Shown here piece after piece: positions 18,801 through 26,572 of a stretch of DNA of 64,000 nucleotides (the first letter of the stretch is position 1; every line of letters begins with the position of its first letter). A program made the position numbers and the translations under genes. Location of the stretch: NCBI RefSeq assembly GCF_006965485.1, contig NZ_CP041360.1, forward strand, positions 2,914,001 through 2,978,000, in the 5' to 3' direction. The notes under the pieces are model-generated. The model worked only from the letters and a program-made list of their open reading frames with translations. It did no database searches and was not told the origin of the DNA. The stretch comes from Spirosoma sp. KCTC 42546. Lineage in GTDB: Bacteria; Bacteroidota; Bacteroidia; Cytophagales; Spirosomataceae.

Positions 18801-19052
18801 GAAGATGCTTCATTCCTGCGTCTAAGAAACATTTCTATTGGCGTTGATCTGGCTAAAGCGTTCAAGATACCGGCTGTTAAACGACTTCAATTGGTTCTTT
18901 CGGGACGTAACCTCTGGACGCTTACCAACTATACGGGTTTCGATCCGGAAATCAGTTCCGGAACGTCGAACTCGGCTTGGGACCGTGGAACGGATCACAG
19001 CACGATGCCGAACTTTAAATCGTACCAGGCTTCTTTAAACTTTGGATTTTAA
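15861..19052 (+). CDS. SusC/RagA-type TonB-dependent outer-membrane transporter
   Basis: About 1063 residues from ATG 15861 (MRKNLLLSLLLV); a TTG two codons upstream is in frame but less likely. A signal peptide ends near WAQ. A carboxypeptidase-regulatory-like domain follows (about 25-100), then the plug domain with TPGADVNILLRGINTIN and GAQGANGVIQLFTKKG, then a long beta-barrel ending in the aromatic SLNFGF. It forms an import pair with the SusD lipoprotein 28 bases downstream. It has no N-terminal STN domain and no sigma or anti-sigma neighbour, unlike the second SusC in this window. The substrate is unknown; no glycan enzymes lie beside it. Confidence 0.93.
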   Translation: MRKNLLLSLLLVCSTCVSLWAQDRKITGKVFSAEDGSALPGVSVVVKGTTVGSVTDGEGSYSLVAPAKGSLVFSFIGMATKEVALGASSVVDVKLTTDTKQLAEVVVTGVGVATDKRKIAISVESVSGKDLPQTPSASVDQALIGKIPGAQITSRSGTPGADVNILLRGINTINRGTQPMILIDGIQMGATSLQTIDLNSIERVEVVQGAAAATIYGAQGANGVIQLFTKKGKNGQMNIDFSSSVAVNTYLNNGGVSKAQYHAFATDASNNIIGSSGKPIVYDAINGIYSENVQYNSTDPTATNSKPYNANLQYHDHFDYFFKPANTINNSVAITGGSAKADFGLSASNSHQESNIRDNGYWDRSNLSANIGAQLARGLTLRSITQLAYTKSTLKSSDRTILYNLLNAYPLADFDLTTTDGSIPLNMNQTIGINASNPSYRQAYTRNNDNKIDIIQNLNLNYKFPKYVDLDLKYGLNFQTQNRDLEYANQANNANNKYWLTQGSTNYISNYNTTNTGDLTKYTNSKVFQNFLATATATFDFKEDFHLNIPIKSSTQALFDWRNSQVKEYTSAAIGLPAAYTPYNAANTTSWRVYRDYSEPFITYGYLINQRFEIGEFAGFSGGFRSDYSSAFGQGSKPFTFPRGDAYLRLSALKFWENSPVNSFLPELKLRAAYGQAGIQPQPFDRYVTITPTTVGNTTAFYYANQQSNPALGVEVSEELEIGTDMVFSLFKGSSWLNAIALSATYWDRKTKDAIYQVDVAPSVGLGKLTDNAFTLGSNGLQMSLNSTVYQGSNFKWNTTINFGKQSSQILAVRGDAPIVVTSNAGSTNYVLKAGEKIGQLYGYKSIHSVNELGPNGTPFIPVGDQEQYTLASNGYVVNKTTKQPYFTADKFSFGDPNPKFNMSFINDVTFKNFLTFGVQFDWVNGSHLYNQTKEWMYRDGIHSEYANPFTIDGQTGAWTAFYRGVYAQRTANGTKDYFYEDASFLRLRNISIGVDLAKAFKIPAVKRLQLVLSGRNLWTLTNYTGFDPEISSGTSNSAWDRGTDHSTMPNFKSYQASLNFGF

Positions 19053-19079
19053 GGAACCCCATCTCAAAAAACTGATCGT

Positions 19080-20732
19080 ATGAATAAGTTAAAAATATAT
19101 GCTTTAACACTGGTGTTCGCCGGATTTATGGCGTCCTGTAAAGAACAATTGGACGTTCAGAACCCAAACCAGCCATCTTCTCCAGCGTTGAAAACCGAAA
19201 CAGGTCTGATCTCGTTTGGCGAAGGATTCTACATTACTGGATTCAAGGATGTAAAATACTACGATGGCGTTCCGGGTTATTTTTGGTCGGGAGCTATTGG
19301 TAACCACGAACTAATGGGGGATGTGATCGGAACAGACATTGCCAACGTCTTTATTAATCAGATTGGCGCCCCCAATCAGGTTACGCTCGACGATGGTAGC
19401 ATTCTGCTGAATCCAAACTCGCCGAACAAGCAGATCGACTTTCTTCGAATCACAGCGAATGTTAACTCGACGGGTTTCCAAAACTCAACCTATTATGAGT
19501 GGGCATACATGTACAACATGAACAATGCGGCTAATACACTGTTAGCCAACATTGATGCAACTACATTCTCGGGCGAAGTCGATACCAAAAAAGGCGTTTT
19601 AAAAGCCTGGGCTTACTGGTGGAAAGGCTATGCCTACTCGCGGATTGGCTCGATGTATTATGCGGGCATCATTAACAATAAGGCAAACGGCGAAGCACTG
19701 AACGGCACCAATGGCAATTATGTAACGAAAGAAGCCATGATTGCAGAAGCCAACAAGAACTTTGATGAAGCAGCTAAAATTCTGGGTGGCTTAACGGCCA
19801 GTGCCGATTATACGGCAACAATGACGGGTTTAATTCCGAGCTTTAACCGGGTTGGCAAAGGAGGGATATTAACACCAGCCATGTGGGTGCGCAATATCAA
19901 TACGATGAAAGCCCGGAATATCCTGGTCAATACGCGGCTTAATGCAATGACTGCGGCTCAATGGGCCGACATTCTGACGCTTACTAATAATGGCGTACTA
20001 GCTACTGACTTTGTCTTTACGGGTCGTTCCAATGCGGCTGGCGACTTCCTGGCGCCGACGACGGGCACTGTATCGGCAAAAACAACAGGTGCTAACAACA
20101 CCTATAAAATTTCTGAACGGTTGATTCAGGATTTTAAAGCGGGCGACCTCCGCTTGTCTAATAATTTCCAACAACGCAGCTCAGCATACATCGGAGAAAC
20201 CTCACGGGGTAATGCGTTCTTTACCCGTTTTAACCTGATTAACCGGGGAGCAGTTGGCTCAGAAGGTAGTGCCTCTGTTATTACGTATTCAAATACGAAT
20301 GCAGGTGGTACCGAATTGTACCTGGCTAGCACATACGAAGAAAATCAGTTAATGAAAGCGGAAGCGTTGATTTACACAAGCAAAATTGAGGATGGACTTG
20401 CGCTTATCGACGAAGTTCGTAAGGCACAGGGAGCTGGTCTGGCCGCTGTGGCTGGAACAGGCCTGACACTTGATGCCGCCAAAGAAGAACTGCGTCGGGA
20501 ACGACGGATTGGTTTGTTGTTCCGGGCGTTAGCGTTCTACGACGCACGGCGCTGGGGCATACTGGAGACAGGACGGACCAATGCTGTTGCCCTAAGCCGC
20601 ACGGGTGTTGTAAGTACTAAGGCAACCATCAACTATGGTTATCTGGATTATTGGGATGTGCCCGATAATGAAATCGCATATAATCCACCAGTTAGTGGCA
20701 GTGCAGCAACGAAAAATCCAAAAACAAACTAA
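19080..20732 (+). CDS. SusD/RagB-type surface lipoprotein
   Basis: A 550-residue protein with a lipoprotein signal ending FMASC (Cys20). The body is rich in helices with TPR-like repeats (EWAYMYNMNNAANTLL and KAWAYWWKGYAYSRIG), as in SusD. The C-terminal ELRRERRIGLLFRALAFYDARRWG block is the usual SusD signature. It is the substrate-binding lid of the SusC transporter upstream, and the two are surely one operon. Confidence 0.92.
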   Translation: MNKLKIYALTLVFAGFMASCKEQLDVQNPNQPSSPALKTETGLISFGEGFYITGFKDVKYYDGVPGYFWSGAIGNHELMGDVIGTDIANVFINQIGAPNQVTLDDGSILLNPNSPNKQIDFLRITANVNSTGFQNSTYYEWAYMYNMNNAANTLLANIDATTFSGEVDTKKGVLKAWAYWWKGYAYSRIGSMYYAGIINNKANGEALNGTNGNYVTKEAMIAEANKNFDEAAKILGGLTASADYTATMTGLIPSFNRVGKGGILTPAMWVRNINTMKARNILVNTRLNAMTAAQWADILTLTNNGVLATDFVFTGRSNAAGDFLAPTTGTVSAKTTGANNTYKISERLIQDFKAGDLRLSNNFQQRSSAYIGETSRGNAFFTRFNLINRGAVGSEGSASVITYSNTNAGGTELYLASTYEENQLMKAEALIYTSKIEDGLALIDEVRKAQGAGLAAVAGTGLTLDAAKEELRRERRIGLLFRALAFYDARRWGILETGRTNAVALSRTGVVSTKATINYGYLDYWDVPDNEIAYNPPVSGSAATKNPKTN

Positions 20733-20767
20733 TTGGATAACTGTCTGAAGCGAATAACAGATTAACT

Positions 20768-20814
20768 AAAAACTCCCGGTATCTGTAGTAGATCACTACG
20801 ATCCGGGAGTTTTT
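20768..20814. terminator. Terminator after the SusCD operon
   Basis: Stem AAAAACTCCCGG / CCGGGAGTTTTT (20768-20779 and 20803-20814) with an inner GTAGT/ACTAC helix. A-run on one side and T-run on the other, so it can act in both directions. Confidence 0.8.
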
Positions 20815-20843
20815 AGTGTGTTGAGAAACCACCACCATCATCG

Positions 20844-20851
20844 TATATTTG
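20844..20851 (+). promoter_or_regulatory. Promoter -7 box of rnpB
   Basis: TATATTTG matches TAnnTTTG exactly, with GTTG 20 bases upstream as a possible -33 box. The expected start of transcription is within a few bases of the P1 helix of rnpB. Confidence 0.6.
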
Positions 20852-20863
20852 CCCTCCCTGATC

Positions 20864-21345
20864 AATACGAGTTGGCTTATCGCGTCTGAGCAATTGGGCG
20901 AGGAAAGTCCGGGCAGCATAGGGCACCCTACTTCCTAACGGGAAGGAGGATGGTTGGGAACGACCATTCGACAGCCAGTGTCACAGAAAATATACCGCCC
21001 GTACTTAATGTATAATTGACAATGTAAAATGAATAATGAAGGCTATTGCTGGGATTATTCATTAACCATTATACATTATTCATTAAGTAGTGGTAAGGGT
21101 GAAAAGGTGGGGTAAGAGCCTACCGCCCGACGGGCGACCGGCGGGGCAGGATAAACCTTAGGGGCTGAAAGACCAAATAAGCGTCGGATGTGGGGCGGCC
21201 CGTTCCCGTTTCGGAGAAATCCGGATGCCGACGCGGGTAGGTCGAACGAGGTGGCCGGTGACGACCATCCCAGATAAATGATAAGCCATCTGATGAGCCG
21301 AGAGGCTTACTTGGAGGACAGAACCCGGCTTATAGACTCGTATTG
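20864..21345 (+). ncRNA. rnpB: RNase P RNA, bacterial A type
   Basis: The catalytic RNA that cuts tRNA 5' leaders. The conserved 5' core GAGGAAAGTCCGGGC lies at 20900-20914 and the 3' core GGACAGAACCCGGCTTATA at 21316-21334. GGTAAGGGTGAAAAGGTG and the P10/P11 landmarks lie between. The ends pair as helix P1 (AATACGAGT at 20864-20872 with ACTCGTATT at 21336-21344). The RNA is about 480 bases, longer than usual, because helix P12 is replaced by an AT-rich palindromic repeat (21002-21089). A strong palindrome with a T-run follows at 21365. Confidence 0.95.
21002..21089 (+). repeat. Dispersed AT-rich palindrome inserted in helix P12 of rnpB
   Basis: TACTTAATG (21002-21010) pairs with CATTAAGTA (21081-21089), enclosing further pairs such as ATGAATAAT (21029-21037) with ATTATTCAT (21054-21062). 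The left half contains AATGTAAAATGAATAATGA, one mismatch from the repeat at 8725-8805. It occupies exactly the tip of P12, a helix known to vary in bacterial RNase P RNAs. Confidence 0.75.
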
Positions 21346-21364
21346 GGAAGGGTTTTTTATTATT

Positions 21365-21443
21365 GTTTGAGGTTTGTAGTTTAAAAGTTTGAAGTTGATA
21401 ACATAACTTCAAACTTTTAAACTACAAACCTCAAACTTTTTTT
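21365..21443. terminator. Perfect 32-bp palindrome with T-run, between rnpB and rpsP
   Basis: Arms at 21365-21396 and 21405-21436 are perfectly complementary (32 bp) around an 8-base loop. The right arm runs into TTTTTTT, so it should terminate rnpB. It consists of AGTTTGAAGTT and GAGGTTTGTAG words and ends only a few bases before the rpsP -7 box. Confidence 0.75.
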
Positions 21444-21444
21444 G

Positions 21445-21452
21445 TACCTTTG
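21445..21452 (+). promoter_or_regulatory. Promoter -7 box of rpsP
   Basis: TACCTTTG matches TAnnTTTG, 53 bases before the rpsP start. The -33 region lies inside the right arm of the 32-bp palindrome. Confidence 0.6.
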
Positions 21453-21505
21453 CGGCCACGTTTTACAAGGGGGATGCGTCTCCCATCAAAACCAAACAAG
21501 CACAA

Positions 21506-22210
21506 ATGAGTGTTAAAATTCGTTTAGCGCGTCGTGGACGCAAAAAAATGGCGATTTACGACATCGTAATTGCAGAGTCAACCTCTCCTCGCGATGGCCG
21601 GTTTATTGAGAAAATCGGTTCGTACAATCCCAACACTGACCCTTCGACGGTCGTATTAAAGTCTGATCGGGCCGTTTATTGGCTTATGGTAGGTGCTCAG
21701 CCGACCGATACCGCGCGTTCGGTATTGTCGCATGAAGGCATCATGTATCGTAAACACCTGCAGGTAGGCGTCAACAAAGGGGCCATCACGCAGGAACAGG
21801 CTGATGAGAAATACACGACCTGGCAGGAAGGCAAACAAAGCCGTAAAGCAGGAGCTGCTGATACCAAATCGCAAACCAAAGAGCAGGATCGTGCTGCTCG
21901 TCTGGAAGCTGAGAAAAAGGTAAACGAAGCTCGCGCTGAAGCGATCGCCAAGAAAAACAAAGTAGAAGAACCTGTAGTGGAAGCTCCGGTTGCCGAAGTT
22001 GCCCCTGCTGTTGAAGAAGCTCCTGTAGCTGAAGCGCCAGCGGTTGAAGAAACTCCAGTAGCTGAAGTAGCAGCCGCTCCGGTTGCTGAAGAGGCTCCTG
22101 TAGCTGAAGCCGCTCCCGCTGTTGAAGCAGCCGCCCCGGTTGCTGAAACTCCAGTAGCCGAAGAAGCTCCTGCTGCTGCAAGCACGGAAGAAAAACCAGC
22201 TGCGGAATAA
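21506..22210 (+). CDS. rpsP: 30S ribosomal protein S16 with long Ala/Pro/Glu/Val tail
   Basis: Residues 1 to about 85 are a normal bS16 ([20 protein letters not shown], then [14 protein letters not shown]). Residues about 85-135 are charged and helical. The last 100 residues are a low-complexity tail of EAPVAE- and AAPAVE-like units. Typical S16 is 80-90 residues; this one is 234. Extended tails are known in some Bacteroidota S16 proteins. A terminator hairpin follows, then rimM and trmD, the classical order. Confidence 0.95.
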   Translation: MSVKIRLARRGRKKMAIYDIVIAESTSPRDGRFIEKIGSYNPNTDPSTVVLKSDRAVYWLMVGAQPTDTARSVLSHEGIMYRKHLQVGVNKGAITQEQADEKYTTWQEGKQSRKAGAADTKSQTKEQDRAARLEAEKKVNEARAEAIAKKNKVEEPVVEAPVAEVAPAVEEAPVAEAPAVEETPVAEVAAAPVAEEAPVAEAAPAVEAAAPVAETPVAEEAPAAASTEEKPAAE

Positions 22211-22261
22211 TTTTCGACTGCTTCGAAATGCTGATGATTCGGCATTCCGGTAAATTTGCTA

Positions 22262-22297
22262 AGAAAGAGCCTGTTCGTTTCTGAACAGGCTCTTTCT
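22262..22297. terminator. Bidirectional hairpin after rpsP
   Basis: Perfect 15-bp stem AGAAAGAGCCTGTTC / GAACAGGCTCTTTCT around a 6-base loop (GTTTCT). It may attenuate transcription into rimM. Confidence 0.75.
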
Positions 22298-22358
22298 GTA
22301 AGTAACGCGGCCAGCCGCGCTCAATAGCTTTATAGTTGGCTTTCAGCTATGTTAGATT

Positions 22359-22943
22359 ATGACAAAAGAAGACTGTTATCAAGTGGGTCATATCACCAAA
22401 ACGCACGGCGTTAGTGGTGAATTAGTGCTGTTTTTGGACGTTGACAACGCAGCGGAGTACGCTGATCTGGAATCGATTCTGCTGGAAGTGAAGGGAGAAT
22501 TGATTCCATACTTTATCGAATCGATCGCCATTGTAAAAGGTAGCCGGGCAATTATTGCCTTTGAGGACGTCGACACAATCGAGCAGGCTGAGCGTTTAAT
22601 CAACTGTGGCGCTTACTTACCGCTTGATGAACTGGAGCCCATTACCGATGAAACCCGGTTTTACTTCCACGAAATTGTCGGCTATCAAATTGTTGATGCC
22701 GTAGCCGGTGAGTTGGGTATTGTACGTGGTGTATATGCCATGAACGCGCAGGATCTGATTGCCATGGATTATCAGGGCAAAGAAGTCCTAATCCCGATCA
22801 ATAGCGATATTGTTCGGACGGTGGATCGCACCCAACAGAAGCTTAATGTAGCACTGCCTGATGGTCTTCTGGAAATTTATATGGAAGACCCTAAAGACAA
22901 GCCAGAAACGAACGGCGACGAGGACGATACCGATGAGGATTGA
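22359..22943 (+). CDS. rimM: Ribosome maturation factor RimM
   Basis: A 194-residue protein needed for assembly of the 30S head domain. The N-terminal RimM domain starts [16 protein letters not shown], and the C-terminal PRC barrel contains [13 protein letters not shown] and [11 protein letters not shown]. The final 20 residues are unusually acidic ([18 protein letters not shown]). Its 3' end overlaps trmD by 11 bases, indicating translational coupling. Confidence 0.95.
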   Translation: MTKEDCYQVGHITKTHGVSGELVLFLDVDNAAEYADLESILLEVKGELIPYFIESIAIVKGSRAIIAFEDVDTIEQAERLINCGAYLPLDELEPITDETRFYFHEIVGYQIVDAVAGELGIVRGVYAMNAQDLIAMDYQGKEVLIPINSDIVRTVDRTQQKLNVALPDGLLEIYMEDPKDKPETNGDEDDTDED

Positions 22944-23607
22944 TATTATTACCTGTCTCCCCAGGCTTCTGGATAGCTTTTTTGCCCATTCAATTCTGCA
23001 ACGGGCGCAACAAGGTGGGTATGTAGAGGTAGTTGTGCACGACCTGCGCGATTATACAGCCGATAAGCACCGACGCGTGGATGACTATGCGTTCGGGGGT
23101 GGTGCCGGTATGGTTATGCAGATCGAACCAATTGCCAATTGCATCCGAGCATTACAGTCCGACCGTGCCTACGATGAGGTAATTTATATGACCCCCGATG
23201 GTGAGCGGCTGAATCAGCAAACGACTAATTCGTTATCGCTACGACAGAACCTTATTATTCTGTGTGGCCACTACAAAGGCGTCGATGAGCGGGCCCGAGA
23301 GTTGTTCATAACCAAAGAAATCAGCATCGGTGATTACGTATTGTCGGGCGGTGAACTGGCGGCTTGCGTGTTGTCGGATGCCATTATCCGTTTGTTGCCC
23401 GGTGTTCTGAACGACGAAACATCAGCCTTAACCGATTCTTTTCAGGATAATCTGTTGGCCCCCCCTGTATATACCCGCCCGGCCGAATTTGAAGGGCATC
23501 GGGTTCCGGATATTCTGCTGTCGGGCCATGAAGCTAAAATTGATGAATGGCGCCACGAAAAGGCCCTTGAACGTACTCAGGCAAGGCGGCCCGATTTACT
23601 GGATTAA
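22933..23607 (+). CDS. trmD: tRNA (guanine-37-N1)-methyltransferase TrmD
   Basis: A 224-residue SPOUT methyltransferase that makes m1G37 in tRNA. I start it at ATG 22933 ([17 protein letters not shown]); the longer frame only reads rimM out of frame. Visible motifs are [14 protein letters not shown], the knot region [11 protein letters not shown] and [14 protein letters not shown]. It ends the rpsP-rimM-trmD group; rplS, often next in other bacteria, is not here. Confidence 0.96.
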   Translation: MRIDIITCLPRLLDSFFAHSILQRAQQGGYVEVVVHDLRDYTADKHRRVDDYAFGGGAGMVMQIEPIANCIRALQSDRAYDEVIYMTPDGERLNQQTTNSLSLRQNLIILCGHYKGVDERARELFITKEISIGDYVLSGGELAACVLSDAIIRLLPGVLNDETSALTDSFQDNLLAPPVYTRPAEFEGHRVPDILLSGHEAKIDEWRHEKALERTQARRPDLLD

Positions 23608-23717
23608 CATCGGGTCGATACGATGGAAAGAGTAGAAGCTTTGGGATCGTTAATGGGTTGTTTTACGTGCCAATGGTGATGAGGTCATAGATAAGCCTGG
23701 TTGTTGAGTTTTACTAT

Positions 23718-24718
23718 TTAGTTCACTTGTTCGCTTTGAATATAGGCGTAGAGTTCAGCCAGTTTTTCGGCCAGTAATCGTTTGTCAATCAGTTGCTGTG
23801 TATAGTCGGCTACGAGTGTTGGTGATAGGCTACGGCTGAGCGCATACTCAACTACCTGGCTATCTTTGCTGGCACAGAGCAGAATGCCAATACTTGGGTT
23901 TTCATGAGGCAGTCTGTGGTCTCGGTCAAGGGCTTCCAGATAGAAGTTGAGCTGACCAATATGTTCGGGTTTAAAGGCGGTTACTTTCAACTCAACCACC
24001 ACAAAGCATTGTAGGGATCGGTGATAGAGCAACAAATCAGTGTAAAAGTCCTGATTACCTACCTGCACGCGGTAATTTTCGCCCACAAACGTAAAATATC
24101 GCCCGGCTTCGAGCAGAAACTTACGCAGGTTTTGGATTAGTGCAGTCTGTAAGTCGGCTTCGCTATGACGATTGGGCAAGTCCAAAAACTCCAGTACGTA
24201 GCTATCTCGAAATACATTAGTTACGTCTTGGGGCAATTGGCGTACTGCGGGAGGCAACTGTGCATTGGCCAGCATAGTGCGCTCAAATAGATGGCTGTCA
24301 ATCTGGCGTTCGAGTTCCCGCTTGCTATACTTCTCCCGGACGGTCAGAAGCAGGTAAAACTCCCGTTCTTCCGGGGTTTTGCATTGTGATAAATAATGAG
24401 GTGGTTTGTCCAGCTAATTTGTGACACCAGTGGTGACACTTTTTCGTAAATCGGCCGATATGTCTCGTAGAATTGTTTCATCCGGTAGAGACCTCATCGG
24501 TTAAAGCCCCGTAAGTCGGGTTGTTGTTGCAGAATGAAATCGGCGAGCTGATCGACAGTTTGGCTACCCCACTCGGTAGACGCAACTTTCGCACTAATAT
24601 AAGCACCGACGTGCCAATAGAGATCAATTAACTCACGATTGACCCGCTGCATAACCCGGCTTCGAGCCTGATGAATTAAGGTAACAACTTCGGTGAATTG
24701 GTCAGATAGATCAGCCAT
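23718..24718 (-). pseudogene. DUF1016/YhcG-type PDDEXK nuclease, broken by a stop and a frameshift
   Basis: The N-terminal DUF1016 domain (MADLSDQFTEVVTL...) runs to DLRGFNR and then meets TGA. The same frame continues with LYRMKQFYETY, the expected next block, so TGA probably replaced CGA. After HLII the frame is lost, and the next block CKTPEEREFYL is read in another frame. One T missing from a T-run near 24393-24396 restores it. The C-terminal part (185 codons from MLANAQLPP, 24275 to 23718) is the PDDEXK domain with VVELKVTAFKPEHIGQLNFYL and is intact. An intact YhcG is about 340-360 aa, which fits this span. Two separate lesions argue for real decay and not a single error. Confidence 0.8.
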
Positions 24719-24760
24719 ATATCAACTTAGAGTTAGTATTAACTGGTTGATAGCCATGGA

Positions 24761-24862
24761 TTAATCAAGGGGTATTCGGGTAATCGTTCTTAGGCCCAAT
24801 TCGGTTAAATTAGCCTTTGTTTGGGCTTCTACAGAGACTAGTTCAACTTTCGTAGCTGCCAT
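24761..24862 (-). CDS. Possible 33-aa peptide upstream of the DUF1016 remnant
   Basis: A short ORF (start MAATKVELVSVEAQTK) ends 42 bases before the DUF1016 start on the same strand. No family recognised. It could be a leader peptide, a remnant or chance. The rest of 24719-25037 shows nothing else that I can name. Confidence 0.2.
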   Translation of the reverse strand: MAATKVELVSVEAQTKANLTELGLRTITRIPLD

Positions 24863-25037
24863 AGCAACGAGTATTCCTTCTCAAATGTATTATTTAACTT
24901 AGAATAGTAAGGTTAAAATCGTTTATGGATTTGTTATTAATAGTAAGCTTAATAGCGCCCAAACCGGTTTAGTTACTAGACTCGTATAAGTAAGGCGAGA
25001 CTAATACGCAGTGGACATTTACAAAATTACTAGCTAG

Positions 25038-25045
25038 TAGCTTTG
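25038..25045 (+). promoter_or_regulatory. Promoter -7 box of the NAD(P)-binding gene
   Basis: TAGCTTTG matches TAnnTTTG, 53 bases before the ATG at 25099. A -33 box is not clear. Confidence 0.5.
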
Positions 25046-25098
25046 TAACATTATAGTGAATTTTGGGTTAGAGATATAACCAAAATCAGCCATTTTTT

Positions 25099-25731
25099 AT
25101 GCAATTGCTAGTCGTAGGTGCCACCGGAGGGACCGGGTTACAAATCATTGAGCAAGCTCTTCAGCGCGGTCATTTTGTCACGGCTTTCGTACGAGATCCC
25201 GCTAAACTGCCTGTAAAGCACCCGAACCTAACCGTGGAAACTGGCGATGTGCTAAAACCGCAGACACTACTACATGCCGTGCGTCGGCAGGATGTGGTGA
25301 TATGTGCGCTCGGTAGCCGACCCGGCCAGCATGATGAGGCTGTGGCCGATGGTACGAAAAATCTGATTGCGGCTATGCGGCAGGCTGGCGTTCGTAGACT
25401 ATTGGTTGTATCGTCATTGGGCGTTGGGACGAGCTACGAAGAGGCATCGCTACCAAGTAAACTAGTTATAAAAACACTGCTTAGCGGAGTTATTGCCGAA
25501 AAGGAAAAACAGGAACACGCCATCCATACAAGCAAACTTGACTGGGTAATTGTGCGCCCAACCCGCCTTACCAATGGCCCTCTTACAGGCAAAATTAGAC
25601 TAGGTGAACATTTGCCATTTCCACGATTTTCGATACCCAAAATTAGTCGCGCCGATGTAGCTGCTTTCCTGCTAGATCAACTTGATAATGACCAGTATCT
25701 GGGTAAGGCCGTGACGATAACCGGAAAATAA
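25099..25731 (+). CDS. NAD(P)-binding protein, NmrA/flavin-reductase-like SDR
   Basis: A 210-residue atypical short-chain dehydrogenase. The nucleotide-binding loop is GATGGTG (residues 7-13). Later blocks are GDVLKPQTLLHAVRRQDVVI, VSSLGVGTSYEE and the C-terminal ISRADVAAFLLDQL, as in the NAD(P)H-binding family PF13460. The usual Tyr-Lys pair of classical SDRs is absent, as is common here. The real substrate is unknown. It is monocistronic, with its own -7 box. Confidence 0.85.
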   Translation: MQLLVVGATGGTGLQIIEQALQRGHFVTAFVRDPAKLPVKHPNLTVETGDVLKPQTLLHAVRRQDVVICALGSRPGQHDEAVADGTKNLIAAMRQAGVRRLLVVSSLGVGTSYEEASLPSKLVIKTLLSGVIAEKEKQEHAIHTSKLDWVIVRPTRLTNGPLTGKIRLGEHLPFPRFSIPKISRADVAAFLLDQLDNDQYLGKAVTITGK

Positions 25732-25811
25732 GCCTTTCTTTACTAACTTTAGGTGTTAGAAAAAGGATACCTCAGACGCGACATGAGCGCTAAAAATCTT
25801 ATCTTTATAAA

Positions 25812-25964
25812 ATGAAATCAACAGAAAAAAAAGCAACCATATCGGCTATTCGATCTGATATTTTACGGTCAGCGATTGCTTCCTTTTGTATTGAGAAAAT
25901 AACTATTTCAACAGAACAGGCAGCTATTGCCTTGCGAAAAGCAGAAACTACGTTGGGAAAATAA
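25812..25964 (+). CDS. Small protein (50 aa) convergent with Fic; possible VbhA-like antitoxin
   Basis: The peptide has two likely helices (ISAIRSDILRSAIASF and STEQAAIALRKAETTLGK). The join contains SFCIEK, which resembles the Ser/Thr-x-x-x-Glu inhibitory motif of VbhA/FicA antitoxins, though Lys replaces the usual Gly/Asn after Glu. Its 3' end overlaps the Fic gene by 17 bases, tail to tail. Known Fic antitoxins usually lie upstream on the same strand, so the pairing is inference. Confidence 0.45.
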   Translation: MKSTEKKATISAIRSDILRSAIASFCIEKITISTEQAAIALRKAETTLGK

Positions 25965-26550
25965 TTTCGATGATTTGCCTCATCGGCTCATAGTCTTGAT
26001 CGGCTGCACGTTGCACGGCCATTACATAATTGGCAAAACGGATACTGGCTCCCTCGTTAGGCTCTATCTTTTCCCAATGCGGAGCGTTTAGTCCCTGTTT
26101 TCGGCACATCAAATTCGCTATTAGTCGTGCTGTCCGGCCATTCCCTTCCCGAAATGGATGAATAAATAACAGTTCAGCATGAACTACAGCCAAATCATGG
26201 ATGAGCTGATGCGTAGCCGAGTAGCGATTAGGGAGTTTCGCTAGAATATCAGTTTCAAATGAAGCCATTACGGCTGGTAAAAACTGAGCCATCGGGAAAA
26301 CAAATCCGCCTTTTGATAAATTGACATCCCGCCATTTACCTGCAAACGAATAAACTTCGCCTAAGGCTAGTTTATGAACTTTCTGTATATAGCCACTTGA
26401 GAATCTGGTTCGATTAGTTAGTTCGTCAGTCAATATAATTTCTGCCTTTAGGAATCCATCAAACTCCGCCAAGGCAATTGCTTCCGCCGAATTCAGGCCA
26501 AGTTGATTCGGTAGGAATTCATTTTGGTCATGTGGGATTTGGTACTTCAT
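25948..26550 (-). CDS. Fic family protein (AMP transferase type)
   Basis: A 200-residue Fic domain protein. The catalytic loop HPFREGNGRTAR carries the full H-x-F-x-D/E-G-N-G-R-x-x-R pattern, so AMP transfer to a target protein is possible. The N-terminal part (KVHKLALGEVYSFAGKWRDVNLSKGG) is the usual flap region. I see no clear inhibitory Ser-x-x-x-Glu helix at either end, so control by a separate antitoxin is plausible; the convergent 50-aa ORF is a candidate. It sits in an accessory patch with the decayed DUF1016 gene. Confidence 0.9.
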   Translation of the reverse strand: MKYQIPHDQNEFLPNQLGLNSAEAIALAEFDGFLKAEIILTDELTNRTRFSSGYIQKVHKLALGEVYSFAGKWRDVNLSKGGFVFPMAQFLPAVMASFETDILAKLPNRYSATHQLIHDLAVVHAELLFIHPFREGNGRTARLIANLMCRKQGLNAPHWEKIEPNEGASIRFANYVMAVQRAADQDYEPMRQIIEIIFPT

Positions 26551-26572
26551 AACCCAAAAGTCCTTTACTAAC

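Noticed and set aside
21697..22245. Long minus-strand ORFs opposite the rpsP tail
   Set aside because: They are shadows of the repetitive Ala/Pro/Glu/Val tail; the low-complexity DNA keeps both strands open.
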